A stretch of DNA of 8,446 bases from Porticoccaceae bacterium UBA1989 (lineage in GTDB: Bacteria > Pseudomonadota > Gammaproteobacteria > Pseudomonadales > Porticoccaceae). The first letter of the stretch is position 1. Each line of letters opens with the position of its first letter. This document shows positions 1 through 6,711 of this stretch, one piece after another. The stretch lies in NCBI GenBank assembly GCA_002335945.1, contig DDDD01000063.1, forward strand, positions 1 to 8,446. Direction: 5' to 3'. A model generated the notes under the pieces. That model saw nothing but the letters and a program-made list of their open reading frames with translations, made no database searches and was not told where the DNA came from. The position numbers and the translations under genes are program-made.

Positions 1-1115
1 ACAGTAGGTTGGACTCCGCCTTTCATATAGCAGGCAGGACCAGGCACAGCACCGGCAGATTCAGGGCCTACACGCAGTGCTTTGGTAAGCTCTGGAACAA
101 AGGCAATGGAACCACCGCCCGCACCTACAGTGCGCACATCCACGGAGGGCGCGCGAACTCGCACATCGGCAACAATGGTTTCGCGACGCACACGAGCACG
201 GGAGTTTTGAATCAACGCCACATCAGTGGAGGTGCCACCCATGTCGCAGGTCAAAATATTGTCGTATCCGGCGCGACTACAGAAGTAAATTGCTCCAGAG
301 ACACCCCCAGCAGGACCAGACATCAGCATATTCACTGGAGACTCCGCGGAGGCTCTAGCCGAGGCCAAACCGCCATCAGAACGCAAAATAGACAGCTGGG
401 TATCAGGACCCATTTTCTCGCCCAACGCTGCCTGCAAGTTACTCACATAGCTGGCCACTTCAGGGCGCACATAGGAATTGACTACGGTAGTTTCGGTGCG
501 CTCATACTCCTGCATCTCTGGCACTACATCGCTAGAGATAGAAATTGGCGTATCGGTAAAAATCTCAGCGGCAATTTCGCTGGCGCGCTGTTCATTGGCA
601 CCATTGATATAGGCATTGATAAAGCAGATGGTTAAGGCTTCCACCTCACCGGTGGCATGCAGGGTCCTGAGATCTGCACGCAGCTGATCTTCATCTAACT
701 CCCTAACCACTTCACCCTCAGCACTCATTCGCTCATGGGCACCAATGGTCAATTCGAGGGGCGCTAATAATGGCTTTTTAACAAAGCTGACCCAGCCACC
801 CAGCCCACCCGGACAAAAAGATCGGGCTACCTGCAGGGTATCTTCATAACCTGCAGTGGTCACCAAACCTACCTTTGCACCGCGTCCTGTTAGCACCGCA
901 TTAGTGGCTACGGTGGTGCCATGCATCACTCTGCTGACATCCGCTGGATTAACACCGGACTCATCGCAGATGCGAGCGATACCATTGAGCACACCGATAG
1001 AGGAATCCTCTGGTGTGGACGGCACTTTAGCCGTATGGGTTTCCCCTGTACCTTCATTTATCAATAGAAGGTCAGTGAATGTCCCCCCTACGTCTACCCC
1101 TAGTCTGTAACTCAT
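1..1115 (-). CDS. hyuA: HyuA-type hydantoinase/oxoprolinase A (or acetone carboxylase-type) subunit, partial
   Basis: The reverse strand is open without a stop from the ATG at 1115 to the window edge, giving 371 codons of a family usually near 680-700 residues; the C-terminal half lies outside. The translation shows the family's ASKHA-like ATPase features: the first phosphate loop GVDVGGTFTDLLL (6-18), HGTTVATNAVLTGRGAKVGL (65-84), SDVVPEMQEYERT (195-207), LRSDGGLASA (244-253), MSGPAGGVSGA (265-275), the second phosphate motif CDMGGTSTDVAL (290-301) and TVGAGGGSIA (329-338). A Shine-Dalgarno GGAG lies 6 nt before the start. Family members couple ATP hydrolysis to opening of cyclic amides (hydantoin, 5-oxoproline) or to ketone carboxylation (acetone, acetophenone), normally with a HyuB partner, which would lie further left. 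It is the last visible gene of a GST/CoA-transferase/lyase operon, 50 bp behind the lyase. Family is certain; substrate is not. Confidence 0.93.
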   Translation of the reverse strand, partial: MSYRLGVDVGGTFTDLLLINEGTGETHTAKVPSTPEDSSIGVLNGIARICDESGVNPADVSRVMHGTTVATNAVLTGRGAKVGLVTTAGYEDTLQVARSFCPGGLGGWVSFVKKPLLAPLELTIGAHERMSAEGEVVRELDEDQLRADLRTLHATGEVEALTICFINAYINGANEQRASEIAAEIFTDTPISISSDVVPEMQEYERTETTVVNSYVRPEVASYVSNLQAALGEKMGPDTQLSILRSDGGLASARASAESPVNMLMSGPAGGVSGAIYFCSRAGYDNILTCDMGGTSTDVALIQNSRARVRRETIVADVRVRAPSVDVRTVGAGGGSIAFVPELTKALRVGPESAGAVPGPACYMKGGVQPT

Positions 1116-1165
1116 TTTTATCTCCGAGCTCTTCTATCTGTTATTTATTATTTTTATGTTTTTTC

Positions 1166-2083
1166 TTAGCTAGCTTTTTTGGCCAAGTGCCCCTGCAACC
1201 AGGCTTTTGAGCGGCCACCTGGCGCTGTCCCTGTTAATGTCTGGGCCAAGTCAGAGGCCTGCATTAGTTTTTCTAGGTCTATTCCTGTCTCAAAACCCAT
1301 TTGTTCCAGCATCATGGCGATATCATCCGTGGCCACATTGCCCGATGCGCCAGGCGCAAAGGGACAGCCTCCAAGGCCAGCAATAGAGCTGTCAAACCGA
1401 CGAATCCCCGATTCAACGGCGGCATAGACATTGGCCAAACCCATGGCTCTGGTATCGTGAAAGTGACAGCCCAGTTTCTCTGCGCCATGAGTCGCCACCA
1501 ATGCGGCGGTCAGTTCGCGTACCTGCTGCGGATGGGCGGCACCAATGGTGTCAGCCAGTACTAACTCATCAGCACCGGCGGCAATAAACTTTGCCGCTAT
1601 AGCTTCTACAACGGTTGGATCGGTTGGGCCATCAAATGGGCATTCAAAGGCCACAGCAATGGTTGCGATTACGGCTATACCATCATGCTTTGCTAATTTG
1701 AGAATTTCTAGGGTGATGAGCTCAGCCTCGGCCATACTCATGACGGCGTTTTTCTCGGCCATACCATCGCTGGCATAAAGCACCATGCACACCGTTTTGG
1801 CCCCAGCCGCTCGGGCGAGTTCGTAGCCTTTCATATTAGGAATAAGCGCAATGGTCGGCGTAACGAAATCGGCGGACTGTAACGCGGCAAAGACCTGGTC
1901 GGTCCCGGCCATGGCAGGCACTGCCTTGGGAGAGACAAAACTGCCCACCTCTATCTGAGGCACGCCAGTCGCTGCGATGGCATGTACCAAACTAATACGC
2001 TGCTCTAGGCTGAGTATTTTCGGCTGATTCTGCAGACCATCTCTTGGCCCCACATCGGTGATGACCACTTTTTCTGGCATCAT
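1166..2083 (-). CDS. mvaB: Hydroxymethylglutaryl-CoA lyase family protein
   Basis: This 305-residue protein is the usual length of bacterial HMG-CoA lyases, TIM-barrel enzymes that cleave HMG-CoA to acetyl-CoA and acetoacetate. Family residues are in place: DVGPRDGLQN (10-19) with catalytic Arg14 and metal ligand Asp15, Glu45 in IEVGSFVSPK, the HFHDTRAMGLANVYAA motif (207-222) with metal-binding His207 and His209, and the GLGGCPFAPGASGN signature (236-249) with catalytic Cys240 and Asn249. It is cytoplasmic, with no targeting sequence. The start ATG overlaps the stop of the CoA-transferase gene (ATGA), and a second ATG follows at once, so the start could be 2083 or 2080; AGGGGA lies about 8 nt upstream. 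In leucine breakdown this is the final step (LiuE), yet here the gene is in the opposing operon beside a CoA-transferase. Related family enzymes cleave other 3-hydroxyacyl-CoAs, so a substrate other than HMG-CoA is possible. Confidence 0.93.
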   Translation of the reverse strand: MMPEKVVITDVGPRDGLQNQPKILSLEQRISLVHAIAATGVPQIEVGSFVSPKAVPAMAGTDQVFAALQSADFVTPTIALIPNMKGYELARAAGAKTVCMVLYASDGMAEKNAVMSMAEAELITLEILKLAKHDGIAVIATIAVAFECPFDGPTDPTVVEAIAAKFIAAGADELVLADTIGAAHPQQVRELTAALVATHGAEKLGCHFHDTRAMGLANVYAAVESGIRRFDSSIAGLGGCPFAPGASGNVATDDIAMMLEQMGFETGIDLEKLMQASDLAQTLTGTAPGGRSKAWLQGHLAKKAS

Positions 2084-3279
2084 TTTATGATCCCCTGCTC
2101 TTTCATCTGTTCTATTTGCTTTACGCTCAGATTAAGCAACTGGGTCATTACCTCATCCGTGTGCTGCCCCAATGTAGGCGCTGGCGTAAACACCTCATCA
2201 CGACTGCGTGATAACTTAATTGGATTTCCGGGTCCCTTAGTAGAATTCCCATTGGGGTGTTTTAAATCCACCACCATATTGCGATGCAGTACCTGGGTAT
2301 CGGCAAGTGCCTGACTCAGGCTATTGACTGGGGCACAGGGAATTCGCTGGGCCTCAAATAGCGCAAGCCAGTGAGCACAGGTGTCTACGCTTAATAGCTC
2401 ATTGAGTTTGGCATTGATCATTTTACGATCTTCCCAGCGCCCAGGCTGGTTATCATATTGAGGAAGATCAAGTTCAGAGCATTTGAGCAACCCTTTGAGG
2501 TTCTGCCAGAAATTATCGGTAATCACCGCAATGACTATTGATCCGTCGGAGCAGGTAAAGGTGTTGTAAGGGACATGAACAAAATGACTGTTGCCAATGG
2601 GATAGGGATCGTCTCCCGACAGAAAATGCATGGTCGCCATATAGTTGAGCATCGAAATCTGGCAATCCAGCATAGAGATATCTACATGCTGACCCACATC
2701 GCTGCGTTCCCGCTCATACAACGCCGCTAAGATACCCATGACCCCAAACATACCACCGCCAAGGTCACCAATAGGGATCCCTGCGCGAACCATATGCTCT
2801 GGATCTGGTCCCGTAATCGACATACCTCCCCCCATGGCTTGGGCTACCTGATCGAAGGCTGGCCGCTTGCTGCCGGGGCCATCGGAGCCGAAGCCAGACA
2901 CGGTGCAGGTGATAATGCGCGGGTTAACCGCTGCCAGAGAGACGTAATCAATGCCCAGACGTTCGGGAACACCGGCACCAAAATTACTGATAACCACATC
3001 AACGGTTTTTACCAACTCTTTAAATAATGCCAAGCCCTCTGGGGTTTTAAGATCCACCGCAATGCTCTTCTTATTGCGGTTCAATGTAATGTAATAGGCG
3101 CCCATGCCATCGAGAGAGTTCTTCGGGTCAGTGGCCAGCAGTTTTCTGGTGCCTTCGCCATGGCAGGGCTCCACTTTAATCGTCTCGGCGCCTAAATCAG
3201 CGAGAATCATGCTGCCATAGGGCCCCGACAACATATGGGTAAGATCGAGAACACGCACACCGGTAAGTGCCTGCTTCAT
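2080..3279 (-). CDS. Class III (CaiB/BaiF) acyl-CoA transferase
   Basis: The 399-residue product has the length and motifs of family III CoA-transferases, interlocked dimers that move CoA between carboxylic acids through an aspartyl-CoA intermediate. The N-terminus (LTGVRVLDLTHMLSGPYGSM, 5-24) and ADLGAETIKVEP (27-38) are the hallmark Rossmann-type start, followed by LNRNKKSIAVDLKTPEG (66-82). Asp172 in IPIGDLGGGMFG fits the catalytic aspartate of formyl-CoA transferase, and GQHVDISMLD (196-205) follows. The start has a good Shine-Dalgarno (GGAAGG, 4 nt before the ATG) and overlaps the GST stop by four bases. Its own stop overlaps the lyase start, so translation of the two is probably coupled. 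The context suggests it makes the CoA ester that the lyase cleaves, for example from 3-hydroxy-3-methylglutarate; human SUGCT of this family uses glutarate and HMG. That substrate is inference; succinyl-CoA as donor is also only a guess. Confidence 0.93.
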   Translation of the reverse strand: MKQALTGVRVLDLTHMLSGPYGSMILADLGAETIKVEPCHGEGTRKLLATDPKNSLDGMGAYYITLNRNKKSIAVDLKTPEGLALFKELVKTVDVVISNFGAGVPERLGIDYVSLAAVNPRIITCTVSGFGSDGPGSKRPAFDQVAQAMGGGMSITGPDPEHMVRAGIPIGDLGGGMFGVMGILAALYERERSDVGQHVDISMLDCQISMLNYMATMHFLSGDDPYPIGNSHFVHVPYNTFTCSDGSIVIAVITDNFWQNLKGLLKCSELDLPQYDNQPGRWEDRKMINAKLNELLSVDTCAHWLALFEAQRIPCAPVNSLSQALADTQVLHRNMVVDLKHPNGNSTKGPGNPIKLSRSRDEVFTPAPTLGQHTDEVMTQLLNLSVKQIEQMKEQGIIK

Positions 3280-3983
3280 GCTACCTTCCCCGTAAGTGCC
3301 AGCCTGCTTAATAGGCCCTGGTCGGGATAGGCATGCAATCTGCCAGGTACGGGCAGCCAGCCAGCAATGCCTATCAGCATTTCATCTACTGACTGTAAAA
3401 GTGCTGAATTTCTCTGCAGGCTCTGCTGCCACCAACCCTCTATCACCGGAAAGTCATCAAATAGGGGTTTACTACTGCAAAGCTCAAATACCGCTTGGAG
3501 AAAAGACAGGGAGACTGTCGCACAGATATCACCGATATGGGTATCACGCCCTCGGCAATCAGGTTGACTGATAATTAACCGGTTTAATTTATACAACTCT
3601 TTATGCACTGAATCAGCAGAGGCATCAATAGCTTTAGTACCTAATAGAGTAGCCTCGCGGACCATCGGGGTGATAACCGGTGCTAGATGGGTATCAGACC
3701 AGCGTACAAACATATTGGCTCGGGCCTTATCTAATGCACTCTCTCCCCGCAGTGGGTTCTGGGGAAACATTTCTTCAAGGTAATTAAGAATAACGGTGGA
3801 CTCGGCCAACAGCTCACCATCGTCAAGTTGCAACACAGGTAACTGACCGAGAGGAAAAGTCGCTTTTAACGCTTCACTACGCAGCTCTCGAGGACAGACA
3901 AAATCGATAGGTAAGCCTTTATGGCGAACCTGAGCCCTAACCCTTGTGGAATAAGGTGAATGATCCAATGTGTAAAGCTTCAT
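3276..3983 (-). CDS. Glutathione S-transferase family protein
   Basis: This 235-residue cytosolic GST-like protein is the first gene of the leftward operon. Residues 1-75 form the thioredoxin-like glutathione-binding domain: MKLYTLDHSPYSTRVRAQV, then GQLPVLQLDDGELLAES, with the cis-proline at Pro49 and the Glu61-Ser62 pair that holds the glutamyl part of glutathione. The helical C-terminal domain (about 85-210) contains HIGDICATVSLSF (149-161), matching the conserved N-capping/hydrophobic-staple region with Asp152. The active-site position carries SPYS (Ser9, Ser12) rather than cysteine, as in serine-type GSTs such as zeta and maleylacetoacetate isomerase-like enzymes. A clear GGAGAG precedes the ATG by 2 nt. 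The stop overlaps the CoA-transferase start. Bacterial catabolic operons often carry a GST that isomerises or detoxifies a reactive intermediate; which reaction applies here cannot be told. Confidence 0.88.
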   Translation of the reverse strand: MKLYTLDHSPYSTRVRAQVRHKGLPIDFVCPRELRSEALKATFPLGQLPVLQLDDGELLAESTVILNYLEEMFPQNPLRGESALDKARANMFVRWSDTHLAPVITPMVREATLLGTKAIDASADSVHKELYKLNRLIISQPDCRGRDTHIGDICATVSLSFLQAVFELCSSKPLFDDFPVIEGWWQQSLQRNSALLQSVDEMLIGIAGWLPVPGRLHAYPDQGLLSRLALTGKVA

Positions 3984-4094
3984 TTCTCTCCAAGATACTT
4001 CCGTAACTCTGACAACGGTAAAAATCGCTACTCAGGTCTTATTTGGCCCTGTAGAATCAGCGCGGATTTGAGGGTATTCGTCAATCAAACCCTA

Positions 4095-4122
4095 ATGGTA
4101 TATTGTTATACCAAAGTATCAA
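4095..4122 (-). promoter_or_regulatory. Candidate promoter of the GST-CoA-transferase-lyase-hyuA operon
   Basis: Read on the minus strand, TTGATA (4122-4117) and TACCAT (4100-4095) could serve as -35 and -10 boxes with a 16-nt spacer. The match is only moderate (4 of 6 at the -10), and the implied leader to the gst start would be roughly 105 nt. The perfect inverted repeat at 4096-4113 fills the spacer and -10, so a bound repressor would block this promoter. This is a weak call from sequence only. Confidence 0.3.
4096..4113. promoter_or_regulatory. Candidate GntR operator, inverted repeat
   Basis: TGGTATA-TTGT-TATACCA is a perfect 7-bp inverted repeat with a 4-nt spacer in the divergent gst/gntR intergenic region, 47 nt before the gntR start. 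HutC-subfamily GntR regulators bind AT-rich palindromes with GT...AC ends, and this half-site (GGTATA) resembles known sites of that subfamily such as NagR/YvoA boxes. Its place between two divergent genes would let one regulator control both the catabolic operon and itself. The binding assignment is inference; the symmetry is directly visible. Confidence 0.6.
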
Positions 4123-4160
4123 TTACGGTACAACATTAATTATCGGCCCAAGAGAATTAT

Positions 4161-4955
4161 ATGAAGAGTTATATGAAGACTCATACAGGCGCCATACTAT
4201 TTAGCAAAAGCCAGCGCAACAGGGTTTCTGAAGCCCTGCCCTCGCCCCTGTATTACCAGCTTTACAGTTTGATCAAAGGCTATATTCTCGATGGCACATT
4301 TCATCTCGGCGAAAAACTCCCCAGCGAAAAAGAGCTAGCCGAGGCCTTCGATGTCTCGCGGATTACCGTAAAAAGAGCAGTCAATGAACTGGCCGCCGAA
4401 GATATGGTTGAGCGCGCCCGTGGCAAGGGTACTCATGTTACCTACAAGTACACTCCCAAGCCGGTGCAGGCTCCGCTGCTGGGTGTTCTAGAAGAAATTG
4501 ACAGCATTGCGCAAAACTCCGTGGCCAAAGTGCTGGATTGTCGCGTGGTAGTGCCCCCGCAAAACATTCGTGCTGAATTTTCCCTGGGCAACAACGACTC
4601 ATTGTTTCACCTAGTGCGCAAACGCGAGCGCGCCGGTGCTTTCTTTGGCTATTTTGATAGTTGGAGTGCCGGTGTGGATATGCCGAAAAATACTGATATT
4701 TTTGTCAACCAGTCTCGCCATCAATATTTTCGCGAGAGCGGCATGACGGTCAGCCATATTAATCAGACGATTAGCGCCGTGCCTGCTAACGAGGCAATTG
4801 CCGCTCACCTTCAAGTGCCCGAAGGTTTCCCGCTACTGAGTTTGGTGCGTCGTTCCTATTATCAGGATGATGATCAAGAGATGCTGGTGGACTATTTGGT
4901 AGCTCTGTACAACACAGAACTATTTCAGTATCAGATGGATTTAAAGCTCGATTAA
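4161..4955 (+). CDS. GntR family (HutC/FarR subfamily) transcriptional regulator with UTRA domain
   Basis: The 264-residue protein has an N-terminal winged helix (about 28-96): PLYYQLYSLIKGYILDG, then GEKLPSEKELAEAFDVSRIT and VKRAVNELAAEDMVERARGK, ending in the wing GKGTHV. The LPSEKELAEAFDVSR stretch is the classic GntR helix-turn-helix. Residues 105-260 match a UTRA effector-binding domain: LLGVLEEIDSIA, LFHLVRKRERAGAFFGYFDSW and PLLSLVRRSYYQDDD are typical. UTRA domains bind small metabolites and release DNA or change affinity. The gene is divergent from the GST/CoA-transferase/lyase/hyuA operon, so it most likely regulates that operon in response to its substrate or an intermediate; the ligand is unknown. 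The start is ambiguous: the ATG at 4161 has only a weak AAGAGA, and a second ATG at 4173 (Met5) has a near copy of the same upstream sequence. The N-terminal 25 residues before the winged helix are not conserved family sequence. Confidence 0.92.
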   Translation: MKSYMKTHTGAILFSKSQRNRVSEALPSPLYYQLYSLIKGYILDGTFHLGEKLPSEKELAEAFDVSRITVKRAVNELAAEDMVERARGKGTHVTYKYTPKPVQAPLLGVLEEIDSIAQNSVAKVLDCRVVVPPQNIRAEFSLGNNDSLFHLVRKRERAGAFFGYFDSWSAGVDMPKNTDIFVNQSRHQYFRESGMTVSHINQTISAVPANEAIAAHLQVPEGFPLLSLVRRSYYQDDDQEMLVDYLVALYNTELFQYQMDLKLD

Positions 4956-5075
4956 CCTGGCGGTTCACACTCCGTCACTACCTTTGTTCCCCTCCAATCT
5001 GTGGCCTAAACCGCTCCCTCGCCCTGCCCTGACCCTAATCAGCGGCTGTTCGGTCATGTAAACCCTAGCAAATAG

Positions 5076-5091
5076 TTTACGTTAACGTAAA
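5076..5091. promoter_or_regulatory. Candidate LiuR operator, perfect palindrome
   Basis: TTTACGTTAACGTAAA is a perfect 16-bp palindrome, 46 bp before the liuR start. It resembles, from memory, the LiuR operators described for gammaproteobacterial branched-chain amino acid operons. MerR-family dimers bind such symmetric sites. It overlaps the predicted -35 box and spacer, consistent with repression or MerR-type spacer control and with autoregulation of liuRAB. The regulator match is inferred from position and family. Confidence 0.75.
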
Positions 5092-5105
5092 GGTAAGGTT
5101 ATACT
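5076..5105 (+). promoter_or_regulatory. Candidate liuRAB promoter
   Basis: TTTACG (5076-5081) and TATACT (5100-5105, 5 of 6 to consensus) form a sigma70-like pair with an 18-nt spacer, slightly long as is common for MerR-controlled promoters. Transcription would begin near 5112, giving a leader of about 25 nt to the liuR ATG. The preceding stretch from the gntR stop at 4956 to 5075 shows no gene and no convincing terminator hairpin. Confidence 0.55.
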
Positions 5106-5137
5106 ATCGGAAAATCACTCTGAGCCCGACCTCTACA

Positions 5138-5518
5138 ATGGCTGAATACAGTATTTCTCAACTCTCAAAAGAGTTTGATGTCACCACTCGAACAATCCGT
5201 CACTACGAGGAGATAGGCTTGCTGTCTCCTGCCCGGCGCGGGCAGACCCGAGTTTACAGTGCCGCTGATCGTATTCGCCTGAAGCTAATTCTGCGGGGCA
5301 AACGGCTTGGGCTATCCCTGGACGACTCCCGTGACATTATCGATATGTATGAACCCGGTAAAACCAATGTCGACCAACTCAAAAAGCTCATCGATGCCAT
5401 TCAGGCCCAGCGCACCAAACTCAACCAACAGCTCGACGATATAACCAACCTGCTTAAAGACCTTAATCAGGCTGAAACCGACTGTATTGAATCTCTCAAA
5501 ACTAATGGACAGAAGTAA
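5138..5518 (+). CDS. liuR: MerR family regulator of leucine/isovalerate catabolism (LiuR)
   Basis: The 126-residue protein opens with the MerR winged helix (residues 3-72): YSISQLSKEFDVTTRTIRHY, then EEIGLLSPARRGQTRVYSAADRIRL and GLSLDDSRDIIDMY. Residues 78-112 (VDQLKKLIDAIQAQRTKLNQ and DITNLLKDLNQAE) form the expected antiparallel dimerisation helix. The short C-terminal tail has one cysteine (Cys116) and no metal-binding cysteine set, so this is not a metal sensor. Size and sequence fit LiuR, which controls the liu genes. It is the first gene of the operon; liuA starts 3 nt after its stop, and a palindrome sits in its promoter. No strong Shine-Dalgarno precedes the ATG, which may keep regulator levels low. 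The name rests mainly on gene order plus family. Confidence 0.9.
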   Translation: MAEYSISQLSKEFDVTTRTIRHYEEIGLLSPARRGQTRVYSAADRIRLKLILRGKRLGLSLDDSRDIIDMYEPGKTNVDQLKKLIDAIQAQRTKLNQQLDDITNLLKDLNQAETDCIESLKTNGQK

Positions 5519-5521
5519 CCT

Positions 5522-6691
5522 ATGAACAGTACCTACCCCAGTTTAAATTTTAATCTTGGCGACGATATCGACATGCTTCGCGACAGCGTCTTTCAATTTT
5601 GCGCCAAAGAAATCGCCCCCCGAGCTGCCGAGATTGATAGCAACAATGAGTTTCCAATGGATCTGTGGCGCAAGCTTGGAGATATGGGCCTCTTAGGTAT
5701 TACTGTGAATGAAGACTATGGCGGCACAGGCATGGGGTATCTGGCCCATGCTGTGGCCATGGAAGAAATCTCTCGGGCTTCTGCCTCTGTGGGCCTGTCC
5801 TATGGTGCCCACTCAAATCTTTGCGTTAATCAGCTACACAAAAATGGCAGCGAAGAGCAGAAGCAGAAATATCTGCCCAAGCTATGCTCTGGCGAGCATA
5901 TTGGTGCTCTGGCCATGAGTGAACCCAACGCCGGCTCTGATGTAGTGAGCATGAAATTAAGAGCCAAAAAACAGGGCGACAAATACATTCTCAACGGCAA
6001 CAAGATGTGGATCACCAATGGTCCCGATGCCCACACCTATATTATTTACGCCAAAACTGACCCCGAGGCAGGTTCCAAAGGAATGACCGCGTTTATTGTT
6101 GAGCGTGATTACCCTGGCTTTTCCCGCCATCAAAAACTCGATAAGTTAGGTATGCGCGGTTCCAATACCTGTGAGTTAGTGTTCCAAGACTGCGAGGTTC
6201 CCGCCGAGAATATTCTCGGTGGAGAAGGTCGCGGTGTGGCGGTGCTAATGTCTGGTTTGGATTATGAGCGCACCGTGCTCTCTGGTGGCCCCGTCGGCAT
6301 TATGCAGGCCTGTCTGGATGTGGTGCTGCCCTATATCCATGACCGCAAACAGTTCGGCCAAGCCATTGGTGAGTTCCAGCTTATGCAGGGCAAGATTGCC
6401 GATATGTATGCCGACTTAAATGCCTCGCGGGCTTATCTGTACGCCGTCGCTAGAGCCTGCGATATGGGCCAAGATTCGCGCAAAGATGCTGCCGCTGTGA
6501 TTTTATTTACCGCAGAAAAATCCACCCAAATGGCCCTGCAGGCGATTCAGGCACTGGGCGGCAATGGCTACACCAACGAATATCCAACAGGACGATTACT
6601 CCGCGATGCCAAGCTCTATGAGATTGGTGCTGGCACCTCCGAGGTACGCCGCATGCTGATTGGCCGCGAGCTTTTTAACCAGACTGCATAA
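5522..6691 (+). CDS. liuA: Isovaleryl-CoA dehydrogenase
   Basis: This FAD-dependent acyl-CoA dehydrogenase of 389 residues oxidises isovaleryl-CoA to 3-methylcrotonyl-CoA in leucine breakdown and passes electrons to electron-transfer flavoprotein. It has the standard three parts: an N-terminal helical domain (about 1-125), a beta domain with signature AMSEPNAGSDVVSMKL (131-146) and NGNKMWITNGPDA (158-170), and a C-terminal helical domain with DRKQFGQAIGEFQLMQGKIAD (274-294) and QALGGNGYTNEYPTGRLLRD (343-362). Glu249 in MSGLDYERTVLSGGP aligns with the catalytic base of isovaleryl-CoA dehydrogenases (Glu254 in human IVD); its location here, rather than near the C-terminus as in short- and medium-chain enzymes, is specific to the IVD type. 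An AGAAG within the liuR end serves as ribosome site. It lies between liuR and liuB, which confirms the pathway. Confidence 0.96.
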   Translation: MNSTYPSLNFNLGDDIDMLRDSVFQFCAKEIAPRAAEIDSNNEFPMDLWRKLGDMGLLGITVNEDYGGTGMGYLAHAVAMEEISRASASVGLSYGAHSNLCVNQLHKNGSEEQKQKYLPKLCSGEHIGALAMSEPNAGSDVVSMKLRAKKQGDKYILNGNKMWITNGPDAHTYIIYAKTDPEAGSKGMTAFIVERDYPGFSRHQKLDKLGMRGSNTCELVFQDCEVPAENILGGEGRGVAVLMSGLDYERTVLSGGPVGIMQACLDVVLPYIHDRKQFGQAIGEFQLMQGKIADMYADLNASRAYLYAVARACDMGQDSRKDAAAVILFTAEKSTQMALQAIQALGGNGYTNEYPTGRLLRDAKLYEIGAGTSEVRRMLIGRELFNQTA

Positions 6692-6711
6692 ACAGGCTTA
6701 AGGGATAACTT

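Noticed and set aside
9..635. Plus-strand open frame of 208 codons
   Set aside because: It lies opposite hyuA, and its translation is low-complexity His/Arg/Thr-rich with no family features, while the minus strand reads as an unmistakable HyuA protein.
1116..1165. Terminator between the lyase gene and hyuA
   Set aside because: The gap is A/T-rich with a T-run on the plus strand, but on the transcribed (minus) sense it is A-rich with no hairpin, so read-through into hyuA is expected.
4079..4094. Second hairpin GGGT...ACCC near the GntR operator
   Set aside because: Only four pairs over a long loop (around 4072-4092), likely chance.
4956..5075. Small gene or terminator after gntR
   Set aside because: No open frame with a ribosome site on the plus strand, no stable stem followed by T residues; a short minus-strand frame reaching into gntR is only a shadow.
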